A stretch of DNA of 64,000 nt from JANMCE01 sp031410595 (lineage in GTDB: Bacteria; Actinomycetota; Acidimicrobiia; Acidimicrobiales; Ilumatobacteraceae), in the NCBI GenBank assembly GCA_031410595.1, contig JANNZM010000025.1, positions 1 through 64,000 of the forward strand, given 5' to 3'. Position 1 is the first letter of the stretch. The number at the start of each line of letters is the position of its first letter. The notes under the pieces are model-generated. The model saw only the letters and a list, made by a program, of their open reading frames with translations, was not told the origin of the DNA and ran no database searches. Made by a program: the position numbers and the translations under genes. Positions 17,378-27,092 of the stretch are shown in pieces.

Positions 17378-18163
17378 GTGGCCGATACCTTCGCTCCGCC
17401 GGGCCAGGAGCTCTGGCTGACCTTCAAGGCTGCCAACGATGCCCACTCGGTGCGGGTGCTTCGAGATCAGCTGATTCTCGTCTACTCCCCGCTCGTGAAG
17501 TATGTGGCCGGACGACTGGCCTCCGGTCTGCCGAGTTCCATCGACCCGGCCGACCTCGTGAGCTACGGCGTTTTCGGGTTGATCGACGCCATCGAGAAGT
17601 TCGAGCCCGAACGAGGCTTGAAGTTCGAGAGCTATGCCATGTCCCGCATCCGTGGTGCCATCGTTGATGAGCTTCGCGCCCTTGATTGGGTACCACGCAC
17701 GCTACGGGCGAAGGCTCGCGAAATTGAGCGGGCTTACCAGCAGCTCGAAGCCACCCTGCACCGCACTCCCACCGATGAAGAGTTGGCAACCTCACTCCGC
17801 ACGACCGTTGGTCAGCTCCACGCCTCGCTGAGCCGCCTGTCGCACAGCGGTGTCACCACGCTCGACGGCATGCTCGACGACGAACGGACGCCCCTTGGTG
17901 ACGCGCTCACCGACCGCGGTGCGGGCCCGGGGGATGGTCTGGTCAATGACGAGAACCGACGAGACCTTCAGGTCGCCATCGCCGGGCTACCCGACCGCGA
18001 GCGCAAGGTGTTGTCGCTCTACTACTTCGAGGATCTTACGATGGCCGATATAGGTCAGGTGCTCGGCGTATCCGAGAGTCGCATCTGCCAGATCCATGCC
18101 AAAGCGGTGCTCCACCTGCGGGCGCGCCTCGCTGCTGTGAATTCGGATGAGGAACCTGAGTAA
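17378..18163 (+). CDS. whiG: WhiG/FliA-family alternative sigma factor
   Basis: The 261-residue protein shows sigma region 2 (LVKYVAGRLASGLPSSIDPADLVSYGVFGLIDAIEKFEP, then FESYAMSRIRGAIVDELRALDWVPR), region 3 and region 4 (LPDRERKVLSLYYFEDLTMADIGQVLGVSESRICQIHAKA). Region 1 is short, as in group 3 flagellar/sporulation sigmas. GTG 17378 starts 5 bases after the xerC stop. No flagellar or anti-sigma gene is visible here, so whether it controls motility or a developmental programme is open. Confidence 0.88.
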   Translation: MADTFAPPGQELWLTFKAANDAHSVRVLRDQLILVYSPLVKYVAGRLASGLPSSIDPADLVSYGVFGLIDAIEKFEPERGLKFESYAMSRIRGAIVDELRALDWVPRTLRAKAREIERAYQQLEATLHRTPTDEELATSLRTTVGQLHASLSRLSHSGVTTLDGMLDDERTPLGDALTDRGAGPGDGLVNDENRRDLQVAIAGLPDRERKVLSLYYFEDLTMADIGQVLGVSESRICQIHAKAVLHLRARLAAVNSDEEPE

Positions 18164-18225
18164 GTCGTCGCGCCCTCGTTGACCGCGGTCAACCTCCTCG
18201 CATGACAAGTTAGGGGAGTATTCCC

Positions 18226-18663
18226 ATGAGCATGCTTTTGTTCGCCGTCATTCTCACCATCGCGCCTGCCGTCTCGGTGCCAGCCAGGTTTCGGCCCCCT
18301 GTCACGGCACCCATCGTCGACCACTTCCGGCCTCCCGCCTGCATCTGGTGCGCCGGGAACCGGGGTATTGACTACGCCGTCGCGCCCGGAACACCGGTCC
18401 ACGCCGCTGGTCCGGGTTGGGTTGATTTCGCTGGACCGGTCGGCAAGGAATTGTTCGTGGTGGTCAGCCACGCCGACGGCCTGCGCACCACCTATGCCTT
18501 CCTTCAGAGCGTGAGCGTGTCGGTCGGTCAGACCGTCGCCACCGGCGATATCGTGGCGCTCGCCGGCCCTGATCTGCATTTTGGGGTCCGGCGAGGAGAC
18601 ATCTACCTTGACCCGGAACCGTTCCTGATCGGGCGGCGGCTCAAGGCTCGGCTGGTTGCCTGA
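18226..18663 (+). CDS. M23/LytM-like secreted protein, degenerate active site
   Basis: The 145-residue protein has an N-terminal hydrophobic signal (MSMLLFAVILTIAPAVSVPA) and an M23 fold. Usual M23 motifs are HxGxD and HxH. Here the first reads NRGIDYA, with Asn in place of the zinc-binding His, and the last reads DLHFG, with Asp in place of the first His. It is therefore probably not an active endopeptidase and may bind peptidoglycan or activate an amidase, as other LytM-degenerate proteins do. The position upstream of rpsB is the same as that of an M23 gene in mycobacteria. Confidence 0.8.
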   Translation: MSMLLFAVILTIAPAVSVPARFRPPVTAPIVDHFRPPACIWCAGNRGIDYAVAPGTPVHAAGPGWVDFAGPVGKELFVVVSHADGLRTTYAFLQSVSVSVGQTVATGDIVALAGPDLHFGVRRGDIYLDPEPFLIGRRLKARLVA

Positions 18664-18682
18664 GAGCACTTTCGACTATCCT
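18656..18682 (+). promoter_or_regulatory. Candidate rpsB promoter
   Basis: TTGCCT (18656-18661) and TATCCT (18677-18682) are separated by 15 bases, slightly short for a sigma-70-type promoter. They overlap the stop codon of the preceding M23 gene and would give an rpsB leader of about 100 nt. Confidence 0.35.
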
Positions 18683-18730
18683 TTCCCGTCGGCTACCAGC
18701 CTGGTGGCCCACCATACATGCGGCCGGTCT

Positions 18731-18779
18731 CTGCGGTCATTCTTCGGAATGCCACGCCGGTCGTTCCACGAAACCGCAG
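18731..18779 (+). promoter_or_regulatory. Structured rpsB leader
   Basis: CTGCGGT (18731-18737) pairs with ACCGCAG (18773-18779) and encloses a perfect hairpin, CATTC-TTCG-GAATG (18738-18751), with a UUCG tetraloop. The structure ends 14 bases before the rpsB ATG and overlaps the ribosome-binding region. Autogenous control by S2 is known in other bacteria; that this leader is the target is inference. Confidence 0.5.
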
Positions 18780-18793
18780 AAGAAAGTTGAGCA

Positions 18794-19789
<996 letters not shown>

Positions 19790-19791
19790 TC

Positions 19792-20580
19792 ATGTCGTTT
19801 ACAGCAAAAGACGTCGCAGCTCTGCGCGCCGCCACTCAGGTCGGCATGATGGACTGCAAGAAGGCCCTCGAAGCCTGCGATGGCGACATCGACAAGGCCA
19901 TCCAGTATCTCCGCGAAAAGGGTATGACCAAGGCGGCCGAGCGCGCCGACCGTGACAACAACCAGGGTTGTGTCGCTCTGGTCATCGACGGCAACGTCGG
20001 CGCCATGGTGCAGATCAAGTGCGAAACCGACTTCGTTGCTGCCTCCGACGGCTTCAAGGGCCTCGCCCAGGATATGGCTGCGCTCGTTGCAGCGAAGGGC
20101 GAAGACGCCGTCAACGAAAAGAAGGACGCCCTCGAAAACCTGATCATCACGCTGAAGGAAAACATCGAGATGGGCCGGGTTGTGCGCTTCGAGGCCGCAT
20201 CCGGGAACCTGCTCGACCATTACCTGCATATGCAGGGTGGACGTGGTGTCAACGGCGTGCTGGTCGAAGTGGCCGGTGCCACTCAGGAGCAGGCCCACGA
20301 CGTTGCGGTTCACGCCGGGTTCACCAAGCCGAAGTACCTCAGCCGGGACGAAGTATCAGCCGAGACCCTTGCTGCTGAGCGGGCCACGCTCGAAGCCATC
20401 ACCCGCAACGAGGGCAAGCCCGAAGCGGCAATCGCCAAGATCGTCGAAGGGCGTATTGGTGGCTTCTACAAGGACAACTGCCTCGTAGAGCAGGCGTTCG
20501 TGAAGGACGAAAAGCAGACCATCGCCCAGTACCTCGGTTCGGGGTCCGTCGTCCGCTTCGCCCAGATCCTCATCGGCTGA
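19792..20580 (+). CDS. tsf: Elongation factor Ts
   Basis: The 262-residue nucleotide-exchange factor for EF-Tu carries the N-terminal UBA-like domain (LRAATQVGMMDCKKALEACDGDIDKAIQYLREKG) and the core signature GNVGAMVQIKCETDFVA. The end, QTIAQYLGSGSVVRFAQILIG, is canonical. It is co-transcribed with rpsB, and pyrH follows after 5 bases. Confidence 0.97.
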   Translation: MSFTAKDVAALRAATQVGMMDCKKALEACDGDIDKAIQYLREKGMTKAAERADRDNNQGCVALVIDGNVGAMVQIKCETDFVAASDGFKGLAQDMAALVAAKGEDAVNEKKDALENLIITLKENIEMGRVVRFEAASGNLLDHYLHMQGGRGVNGVLVEVAGATQEQAHDVAVHAGFTKPKYLSRDEVSAETLAAERATLEAITRNEGKPEAAIAKIVEGRIGGFYKDNCLVEQAFVKDEKQTIAQYLGSGSVVRFAQILIG

Positions 20581-20585
20581 TCGTC

Positions 20586-21320
20586 ATGGCCTCTCCCCGA
20601 TGGAAGCGCATCATCTTCAAACCATCGGGGGAGGCCTTAGCCGGTCCCGCCGGCAACGGCCTCGACGGAGACACCCTCCGCCAGACGGCGCTCGAAATCA
20701 AAGACATTCGCGAGACCCTCGACGTCGATGTTGCTGTCGTCGTGGGCGGTGGAAATTTCTGGCGTGGTCGCACCGGTGCGCTCGCCGGTATGGATCCCAC
20801 CCAATCCGATCACATAGGCATGTTGGGCACCGTTATGAATGCCCTCGCCCTGCAGGACGCGCTTGAACGCGTCGGTCAGGTCACCCGGGTGCAGAGCGCC
20901 ATTGAAATGCCGCGCATCGCCGAGCCGTACATTCGTCGCCGGGCCATGCGGCATTTGGAAAAAGGTCGCGTCGTGATCTTCGCCGCCGGTACTGGCAACC
21001 CGTTTTTCACCACCGACACCGCAGCTGCACTGCGCGCCGCCGAGATCGACGCCGACGCCCTGTTGAAGGGAACCCACTCCGGCGTCGACGGCGTATACGA
21101 CTCCGACCCCCGCAAGAACCCCGACGCCAAACGTTACGACGAGGTGACCTACCTCGAGGTCATGACCAAGGATCTCAAGGTCATGGACGCCACGGCCATC
21201 GCGTTTTGTCGAGACAACAAGATTCCGATCGTGGTCTTCGACATGACCGCTCCGGGTGCACTTAAGGCCATTCTCCAGGGTAATAACGTCGGAACGATCG
21301 TCCGAGACCCTGAAAAGTAG
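20586..21320 (+). CDS. pyrH: UMP kinase
   Basis: The 244-residue amino acid kinase family protein phosphorylates UMP to UDP. Landmarks are FKPSGEALAGP near the N-terminus, VVVGGGNFWRG, the uridylate-binding region PRIAEPYIRRRAMRHLEKGRVVIFAAGTGNPFFTTDTAAALRA-type block, and VDGVYDSDPRKNPDAKRYD. It lies in the conserved rpsB-tsf-pyrH-frr order. Confidence 0.97.
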   Translation: MASPRWKRIIFKPSGEALAGPAGNGLDGDTLRQTALEIKDIRETLDVDVAVVVGGGNFWRGRTGALAGMDPTQSDHIGMLGTVMNALALQDALERVGQVTRVQSAIEMPRIAEPYIRRRAMRHLEKGRVVIFAAGTGNPFFTTDTAAALRAAEIDADALLKGTHSGVDGVYDSDPRKNPDAKRYDEVTYLEVMTKDLKVMDATAIAFCRDNKIPIVVFDMTAPGALKAILQGNNVGTIVRDPEK

Positions 21321-21347
21321 CGAACATCCCGATCCGACCCCTGTCAC

Positions 21348-21923
21348 ATGGGTACGCTGACCACTGTGATTGATGAAGAACTCCTGGAAGCCATGGAGAA
21401 GATGGGCAAGGCCGTCGAGCACACACAGGTGCAGTTCACGACCGTGCGAACCGGGCGTGCGACGCCCGCGCTGGTTGAGCGCCTGATCGTGAACTACTAC
21501 GGCAGCGACGTCCCCCTTCAGCAGCTCGCCGGCTTCAGCGTTCCCGAGGCTCGCCAGCTTGTGGTCAAACCCCACGACAAGGGTTCCCTCAACGCCATCG
21601 AAAAAGCCATCCGAGACTCCGACCTCGGTCTGTCTCCCTCGAACGACGGTGTGGTGATCCGACTCAATGTTCCTGCGCTCACTGAGGAGCGCCGCAAAGA
21701 GTACGTAAAGATCGCCAAGAACATGGCCGAAGACGGACGTATCGCCGTCCGCAATGTGCGCCGAGATGGTCGCAAGCATCTCGAGGCCGCGGAAAAGAAG
21801 CATGAGATTTCGGCCGACGAATTGGAGCGCGCCGAAAAAGAGCTAGAGAAAATTACCCATGACCATATTGACGAGATAGATAAGGCGTTTGCTCGTAAAG
21901 AGCACGAACTCCTCGATGTCTGA
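21348..21923 (+). CDS. frr: Ribosome recycling factor
   Basis: The 191-residue protein is a typical RRF with the three-helix bundle and inserted domain. Visible signatures are VRTGRATPALVERLIVNYYGSDVPL and RLNVPALTEERRKEYVKIAKNMAEDGRIAVRNVRRDG. It splits post-termination ribosomes together with EF-G. GTG 21366, giving the common start (M)IDEELLEAMEKM, is an alternative to ATG 21348; neither has a strong ribosome-binding site. Confidence 0.97.
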   Translation: MGTLTTVIDEELLEAMEKMGKAVEHTQVQFTTVRTGRATPALVERLIVNYYGSDVPLQQLAGFSVPEARQLVVKPHDKGSLNAIEKAIRDSDLGLSPSNDGVVIRLNVPALTEERRKEYVKIAKNMAEDGRIAVRNVRRDGRKHLEAAEKKHEISADELERAEKELEKITHDHIDEIDKAFARKEHELLDV

Positions 21924-21992
21924 GCCAGTCCAGCCATCGATAGTTGCGCGGACCCCGACTCCGCGACGTCCGTTGCCGACGGAAGGATCAGC

Positions 21993-23441
21993 ATGACAGA
22001 CGAGCACGACAACGACCTATGGAAAGCCCGTCCGGAAGAGGACGAGGAGCTTGACGCGCCTCCGTCGTCGCCGACCGAAGCCGTTCCCGTTGTCGACGTC
22101 GATGAGCCGCTGCTGCGCTTCAGTCAGGACGACGGTCTTCTCCCGCACTGGACCGAACCGCCAACTGGTCAGATGCCGGCCATTCTCGCCGATGACGCAT
22201 CGGCCAAGGGGGACTCCGAGTTGGCGGCTTGGTCCGGCTTCGGGGCCCAAGCCCCCGTGTGGCGTGACGATCGTTCGGCCAACGCTACCGGTCCGGTCGA
22301 GACAGACTTTTCGTATCTGGATGATGGTGAGCGCCCCGGCGCACTCGACGAGTCGCCGCTGAGCGACGACCCCTTCCCGAACGATGATCCAAACGAGGCA
22401 CCGATGGACGAAATCGTCGCGCCGGTCGCGCCGCCCGTCCGCGAAACACCGATGACGCAGCCTCGCGTGGCGGCTATCCGCTCAGGTGCCAAGGCAACCA
22501 GTGGCGTCATAACCGGCTCCACCACCGGCGCGCCCGGTGGACCCCGCAAGACTCCCGACGCCCGTCGCCCCGTTCGGACCGAGGCGGTTCGACCGGGCTC
22601 GGGTTCTCGACCCGCTCCGTCGGGGCGCAACATGGGCGCCGCCGTAGCCGTTGGTGTTGGCCTCCTTGCGGTCTTCGCCATCGCCAGCAAGCTGGGGAAG
22701 GGCTACCTGGTAGCAATCGTCGTGGCCGTCTTGGCGTTTGCGGCCGTCGAGTTCTACGACACGGTTCGCCGACAGGGCTACCAGCCCGCCCAGCTTCTTG
22801 GCATCGTCGCCGTCGCCGTCATGCCGCTCGCGGCTTACTGGCGCGGCACCGACGGTGTGATGGCCGTACTGGCCTTCGCCATGATCGCCACCCTTTTGCT
22901 GTTCATGCTGTCGGGCTCTATTGAATCAAACCCGCTGCCCAACACTGCGGCCACCATGCTCGGCATCGTCTACATCGGCGTGCTCGGTTCGTTCGCTGGG
23001 CTCATGCTCGGCCAGTTCCAGCATGGCATCCACACGCTGGTCGCTCTCGTGGTTGGCACCGTTGCGTATGACATCTTCGGCCTCGTGTTCGGCTCCAGCA
23101 TCGGCAAGCACCCCCTCGTCGAGTGGATCAGTCCGAACAAGACATGGGAGGGCCTGCTGTTCGGTTTCCTCGGTGCCTTCTTGTCCATCGTCGTGATGAC
23201 GAAGTTCGGCAAATGGACGCCGTGGAATGTGCAGCTCATGCACGGCATTCAGCTCGGCCTCGTGGTCGGCATCGCAGCACCGCTTGGCGATTTGGCTGAA
23301 TCAATGCTCAAGCGCAGCCTCGGTGTGAAGGATTTCGGCAACATCCTGCCGGGCCACGGCGGCGTGCTCGACCGGTTCGACTGCTACCTCTTCTCACTAC
23401 CGGCCGTGTACTTCCTGTGCCGGGTGCTGAACGTCTATTGA
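21993..23441 (+). CDS. cdsA: Phosphatidate cytidylyltransferase with long disordered N-terminus
   Basis: The catalytic membrane part starts at about residue 212 with eight or so hydrophobic segments. It ends with the CDP-diglyceride synthase signature: S-x3-KR (MLKRSLGVKDFGN), then LPGHGGVLDRFD. The enzyme makes CDP-diacylglycerol for phospholipid synthesis. The first 210 residues are acidic and proline-rich, then Arg/Pro-rich, with no domain recognised. Such a tail is much longer than in the E. coli enzyme. The next gene starts 4 bases after the stop. Confidence 0.93.
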   Translation: MTDEHDNDLWKARPEEDEELDAPPSSPTEAVPVVDVDEPLLRFSQDDGLLPHWTEPPTGQMPAILADDASAKGDSELAAWSGFGAQAPVWRDDRSANATGPVETDFSYLDDGERPGALDESPLSDDPFPNDDPNEAPMDEIVAPVAPPVRETPMTQPRVAAIRSGAKATSGVITGSTTGAPGGPRKTPDARRPVRTEAVRPGSGSRPAPSGRNMGAAVAVGVGLLAVFAIASKLGKGYLVAIVVAVLAFAAVEFYDTVRRQGYQPAQLLGIVAVAVMPLAAYWRGTDGVMAVLAFAMIATLLLFMLSGSIESNPLPNTAATMLGIVYIGVLGSFAGLMLGQFQHGIHTLVALVVGTVAYDIFGLVFGSSIGKHPLVEWISPNKTWEGLLFGFLGAFLSIVVMTKFGKWTPWNVQLMHGIQLGLVVGIAAPLGDLAESMLKRSLGVKDFGNILPGHGGVLDRFDCYLFSLPAVYFLCRVLNVY

Positions 23442-23445
23442 TGCC

Positions 23446-24594
23446 ATGAAGGTGGCCATTGCCGGATCATCCGGTTCTATCGGCACGCAAACCATCGAGG
23501 TTATTCAGGCCGAGCGGGAACGATACGAAGTCACCGGCCTCGGTGTCTCGTCGTCAGTCGACGCGCTCATCGTACAGGCGTTGCTCTTACGCCCGAAGGT
23601 CGTTGCCGTGGCCGACCCCGCCCGGCGTAGGGAGGTAGCCGATGCGCTTCCGTTCGCCACCGTGGTAGCCGACATGACCGAATTGGTGGCCGCCGCCGAT
23701 GTTGTGGTGAACGGCGTGGTCGGTTTTGCCGGGCTACCCATCACTATCGAAACCTTGCGGGCCGGCAAACGCCTAGCGCTCGCCAACAAGGAGAGCCTTA
23801 TTGCGGCCGGACCCATCGTGCAGCCATTGCGGGCTACACAGGGGGCCGAACTCGTGCCGGTCGATAGCGAGCATTGCGCGGTGCACCAGTGCCTGCGTGC
23901 GGGCGTGTACCCGAACGGCGGGCGAGAGCTGGCCCGGCTCGTTATTACGGCATCTGGCGGCCCGTTTCGGGGCCGCACCCGAGCCAACATGGCCGATGTC
24001 AGCGTTGCCCAGGCGCTGAACCATCCCACCTGGTCGATGGGCCCGAAGATCACCGTCGATTCTTCCACGCTGATGAACAAGGGCCTCGAGGTCATCGAGG
24101 CCCACGAATTGTTCGGCACGCCGTACGACCAGATCGAAGTGGTTGTGCATCCGCAATCGATTATCCACTCCATGGTCGAGTTCACCGATGGGGCCACCAT
24201 TGCCCAGCTCAGCCTGCCAGACATGCGCTTACCCATCGGCTACGCGCTGGCCTACCCAGAGCGCATCGCCACCCCGTTCGGTCGGATCGACTGGGCCAAG
24301 CTGACTCGGCTCGACTTTGAGGCGCCCGATCTTGAGACATTCCGATGCTTGTCGCTGGCGTATACCGCCGGTCGCATCGGCGGTACGGCCCCGGCGTGGC
24401 TCAGCGCAGCCAACGAAGTGGCCGTTCAGGCGTTTCTTGAGGGACAAATTGCCTGGTTAGCGATACCTGACGTTTCCGAAGCGGTTCTGTCACGGCATGA
24501 TGGCAACACACCAACGACGGTCGAGGACATAGTCCATGCCGACCGGACGGCGAGGGCACTGGCCCAGGTGGAGTTGAGGAGGTTCGCATTGTGA
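23446..24594 (+). CDS. dxr: 1-deoxy-D-xylulose 5-phosphate reductoisomerase
   Basis: The 382-residue enzyme of the MEP isoprenoid pathway shows the NADPH-binding GSSGSIGTQTIEVI at the N-terminus. The block LALANKESLIAAG, VDSEHCAVHQCL and ASGGPFRGRT contains the metal and substrate residues, and KITVDSSTLMNKGLEVIEAHELF follows. It overlaps the site-2 protease gene by 4 nt (GTGA). ispG, two genes on, belongs to the same pathway. Confidence 0.96.
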   Translation: MKVAIAGSSGSIGTQTIEVIQAERERYEVTGLGVSSSVDALIVQALLLRPKVVAVADPARRREVADALPFATVVADMTELVAAADVVVNGVVGFAGLPITIETLRAGKRLALANKESLIAAGPIVQPLRATQGAELVPVDSEHCAVHQCLRAGVYPNGGRELARLVITASGGPFRGRTRANMADVSVAQALNHPTWSMGPKITVDSSTLMNKGLEVIEAHELFGTPYDQIEVVVHPQSIIHSMVEFTDGATIAQLSLPDMRLPIGYALAYPERIATPFGRIDWAKLTRLDFEAPDLETFRCLSLAYTAGRIGGTAPAWLSAANEVAVQAFLEGQIAWLAIPDVSEAVLSRHDGNTPTTVEDIVHADRTARALAQVELRRFAL

Positions 24595-25823
24595 TCACCC
24601 TTGAAGGCAAAGACACCGTCGCCCAGGCACCAATGCCCGCCTGGCAGAGCTGGCTGAGGTTCGCCGCGCTCATCGTGCCCATCATTGCGCTCGGTGTCTT
24701 CTACAGCTGGGGCGCGGTCGCCTTCGTGGTGGCACTCATCGGCTGCATCCTGCTGCACGAATTCGGTCACTTCCTGGCGGCCAAGCGGGCCGGAATGAAG
24801 GTCACCCAGTTCTTCTTGTTCTTCGGCCCGCGCATCTGGAGTTTCCGTCGGGGAGAAACGGAATATGGCGTCCGCCTCATTCCACTCGGTGCCTTCGTGA
24901 AGGTGCCCGGCATGCACAACCTGGACCCTGACGTCGACCCCGCCGACGAACCCCGCACTTATCGCGCCGCGCCGTATCTTTCCCGTTTGAAGATGGCTGC
25001 CGCCGGATCACTCATGCACTTCGCGATCGCTCTCGTGCTCATGGGTATCGCGTACGCCGCGTACGGCGTCACCACGCAGTCCAAGACCTGGAAGGTTGAC
25101 AAGGTTGAGGTCGGCTCGCCGGCCGCATCGGCCGGTCTGCTCCCGGGCGACCGCGTGCTGTCGTATGACGGTCGGCCCATGGTCGGCTACGAGCAGTTCG
25201 GTACGTATCTGCACAACCATGAGGGCGCCGTCGTTGCCCTCACTATCAAGCGGGGCAGCGAGACGCTGGCGCTGAACCCTACGCTCGGATCCATGTCAGC
25301 CGTCGACAAATGCCGTACTGGTGGCTACCTGGGCTTCCGGCCGGTCACCGACGACCCCACCGTAAAAGATCTTTCGGTTCCTGGCGCGGCCCAGCAGACC
25401 TTCACCGACTTTGGCAAAACCGCTGCAGGGTCACTGGGCGGCCTCGGCAAGATCATGAGTTTCTCCGGCCTCAAGTCGTACGGAAAGTCGGTGTCGTCGG
25501 GTTGCGGTACCAACGAACGTTTCGTCTCCCCGATCGGTGCCGTCAAGATTGGCTCACTCGTGGCCAAGAGCGGCGTCAACAACTTTCTGCTGTTCCTCGC
25601 CCAAGCCAACATTTTCATCGGCATCATCAACTGGGTGCCGCTGCTGCCGTTCGATGGCGGACACATGCTGATCGCCACCTATGAGCGCATCCGATCCCGT
25701 GCGGGCAAGCGTTATGTAGCCGATGTCAGCAAGATGATGCCCTTCGCCTACGCCATCATGCTGCTCATGCTGGTGCTCGGATTGGGTAACGGGTACCTCG
25801 ACCTCTTCCACCTCAACGGCTGA
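24591..25823 (+). CDS. rseP: Site-2 intramembrane zinc protease (RseP/Rip1-like)
   Basis: The 410-residue protein has a first membrane helix, then HEFGH in the second (LLHEFGHFLAAKRAG), a PDZ domain (about 165-235, ASAGLLPGDRVLSYDG), and NWVPLLPFDGGH in a late helix supplying the third zinc ligand. This is the M50B layout of proteases that cut membrane anti-sigma factors. The GTG start overlaps the dxr stop. The same dxr-rip1-ispG order occurs in mycobacteria, where Rip1 is the homologue. Confidence 0.93.
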   Translation: MITLEGKDTVAQAPMPAWQSWLRFAALIVPIIALGVFYSWGAVAFVVALIGCILLHEFGHFLAAKRAGMKVTQFFLFFGPRIWSFRRGETEYGVRLIPLGAFVKVPGMHNLDPDVDPADEPRTYRAAPYLSRLKMAAAGSLMHFAIALVLMGIAYAAYGVTTQSKTWKVDKVEVGSPAASAGLLPGDRVLSYDGRPMVGYEQFGTYLHNHEGAVVALTIKRGSETLALNPTLGSMSAVDKCRTGGYLGFRPVTDDPTVKDLSVPGAAQQTFTDFGKTAAGSLGGLGKIMSFSGLKSYGKSVSSGCGTNERFVSPIGAVKIGSLVAKSGVNNFLLFLAQANIFIGIINWVPLLPFDGGHMLIATYERIRSRAGKRYVADVSKMMPFAYAIMLLMLVLGLGNGYLDLFHLNG

Positions 25824-25863
25824 CGACTGCACGTTGTTGCCCCTGACCGACCAGACTGAGCCA

Positions 25864-27075
25864 ATGTACGAACGTCGCCTCACCCGCCAAATCAAGGTCG
25901 GCTCGATTCCCGTTGGCGGCGGAGCACCCATCACGGTGCAGTCGATGACCATCACCAAAACCGCCGACGTAGAAGGCACGCTGCAGCAGATCTATGCGCT
26001 GGCGGGCGCCGGCGCCGACATTGTGCGCTGCACGTGCAATGACGCCGAAGCGGCCGAGGGTCTAGCCCGGATCGTGCCCCGCAGCCCCGTGCCGATCGTG
26101 GCCGACATTCACCACCAGTACAAGATGGCTCTGGCCGCCCTCGATGCGGGTGTGGCGTGCCTCAGACTGAACCCCGGCAACATCCGCAGGCCCGAGCACA
26201 TCAAGATCGTGGCGCAAGCGTGCAAGGACCGCGGGGTGCCGATCCGCATCGGCGTAAATGGCGGCAGTCTCGACCCCGAGCTCTACGAAAAGCATGGTGG
26301 CAAGATCACCGCCGAGGCCATGGTCGAGTCAGCCCAGCGGGAGCTGGCCTATTTCGAAGAGGTCGGCTTCGATGATGTGAAGATCTCGGTAAAGGCATCC
26401 AACGTGCCGCTCATGATCGAGGCGTACCGCCAGCTGGCCGATGTATGTGACTTTCCGCTCCACCTCGGCGTCACCGAGGCCGGCCCCCTGCCCGGCGGCC
26501 TCCTAAAGGCCACGGCCGGTATTGCCACGCTGCTGTCCGAAGGCATCGGGGACACCATTCGCTACAGCCTTACTGCCGACCCAGTCGAAGAGGCCCGCGC
26601 CGGCCGTCAGCTGCTCGAGGCCCTCGGATTACGGGAGCGAAAGAACGTTGACCTCATCGCATGCCCATCTTGCGGTCGGGCTGAGATCGATGTGATCGCG
26701 GTGGCCAACAAGGCCCAGGAAGCCTTTGGTGATCGCAAGTTGCCGCTGCAGGTTGCGGTGATGGGTTGCGTGGTGAACGGACCGGGCGAGGCACGTGAAG
26801 CCGACATCGGTATCGCCGCAGGCAACAAGCGGGGTCACCTCTTTGTGAAGGGCGTCAATGTTGCGGTCGTGAAGGAAGACGAAATGGTCGATGCCCTGGT
26901 TGAGTGGGCCGAGTTCATCAACGAGCACGGCACCGAGGCCGCCATCGCCCGCGCCGATGTAGCCAAAGCAACACGGGAAGCACGCCTCGACCGTGACGCG
27001 CTCATGGACGAAAAAGGCGCCGACGCCAACCACGCAAGCGAAAAGATCGAGATTATTCGCAAACGGGTCGGCTGA
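25864..27075 (+). CDS. ispG: 4-hydroxy-3-methylbut-2-en-1-yl diphosphate synthase (flavodoxin/ferredoxin)
   Basis: The 403-residue product begins MYERRLTRQIKVGSIPVGGGAP-like and has the TIM-barrel part. The Fe-S binding cysteines appear in ACPSCGR and MGCVVNGPGEA. IspG performs the reductive step from MEcPP to HMBPP in the MEP pathway. ATG 25864 is preferred; the frame opens 30 bases earlier at a TTG. The last 40 residues or so form a charged extension. Confidence 0.96.
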   Translation: MYERRLTRQIKVGSIPVGGGAPITVQSMTITKTADVEGTLQQIYALAGAGADIVRCTCNDAEAAEGLARIVPRSPVPIVADIHHQYKMALAALDAGVACLRLNPGNIRRPEHIKIVAQACKDRGVPIRIGVNGGSLDPELYEKHGGKITAEAMVESAQRELAYFEEVGFDDVKISVKASNVPLMIEAYRQLADVCDFPLHLGVTEAGPLPGGLLKATAGIATLLSEGIGDTIRYSLTADPVEEARAGRQLLEALGLRERKNVDLIACPSCGRAEIDVIAVANKAQEAFGDRKLPLQVAVMGCVVNGPGEAREADIGIAAGNKRGHLFVKGVNVAVVKEDEMVDALVEWAEFINEHGTEAAIARADVAKATREARLDRDALMDEKGADANHASEKIEIIRKRVG

Positions 27076-27092
27076 AGCCGGTTCGTCCGCGC

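Noticed and set aside
20637..21803. A 388-codon open frame antisense to pyrH and frr
   Set aside because: Both plus-strand genes are unmistakable and overlap it completely.
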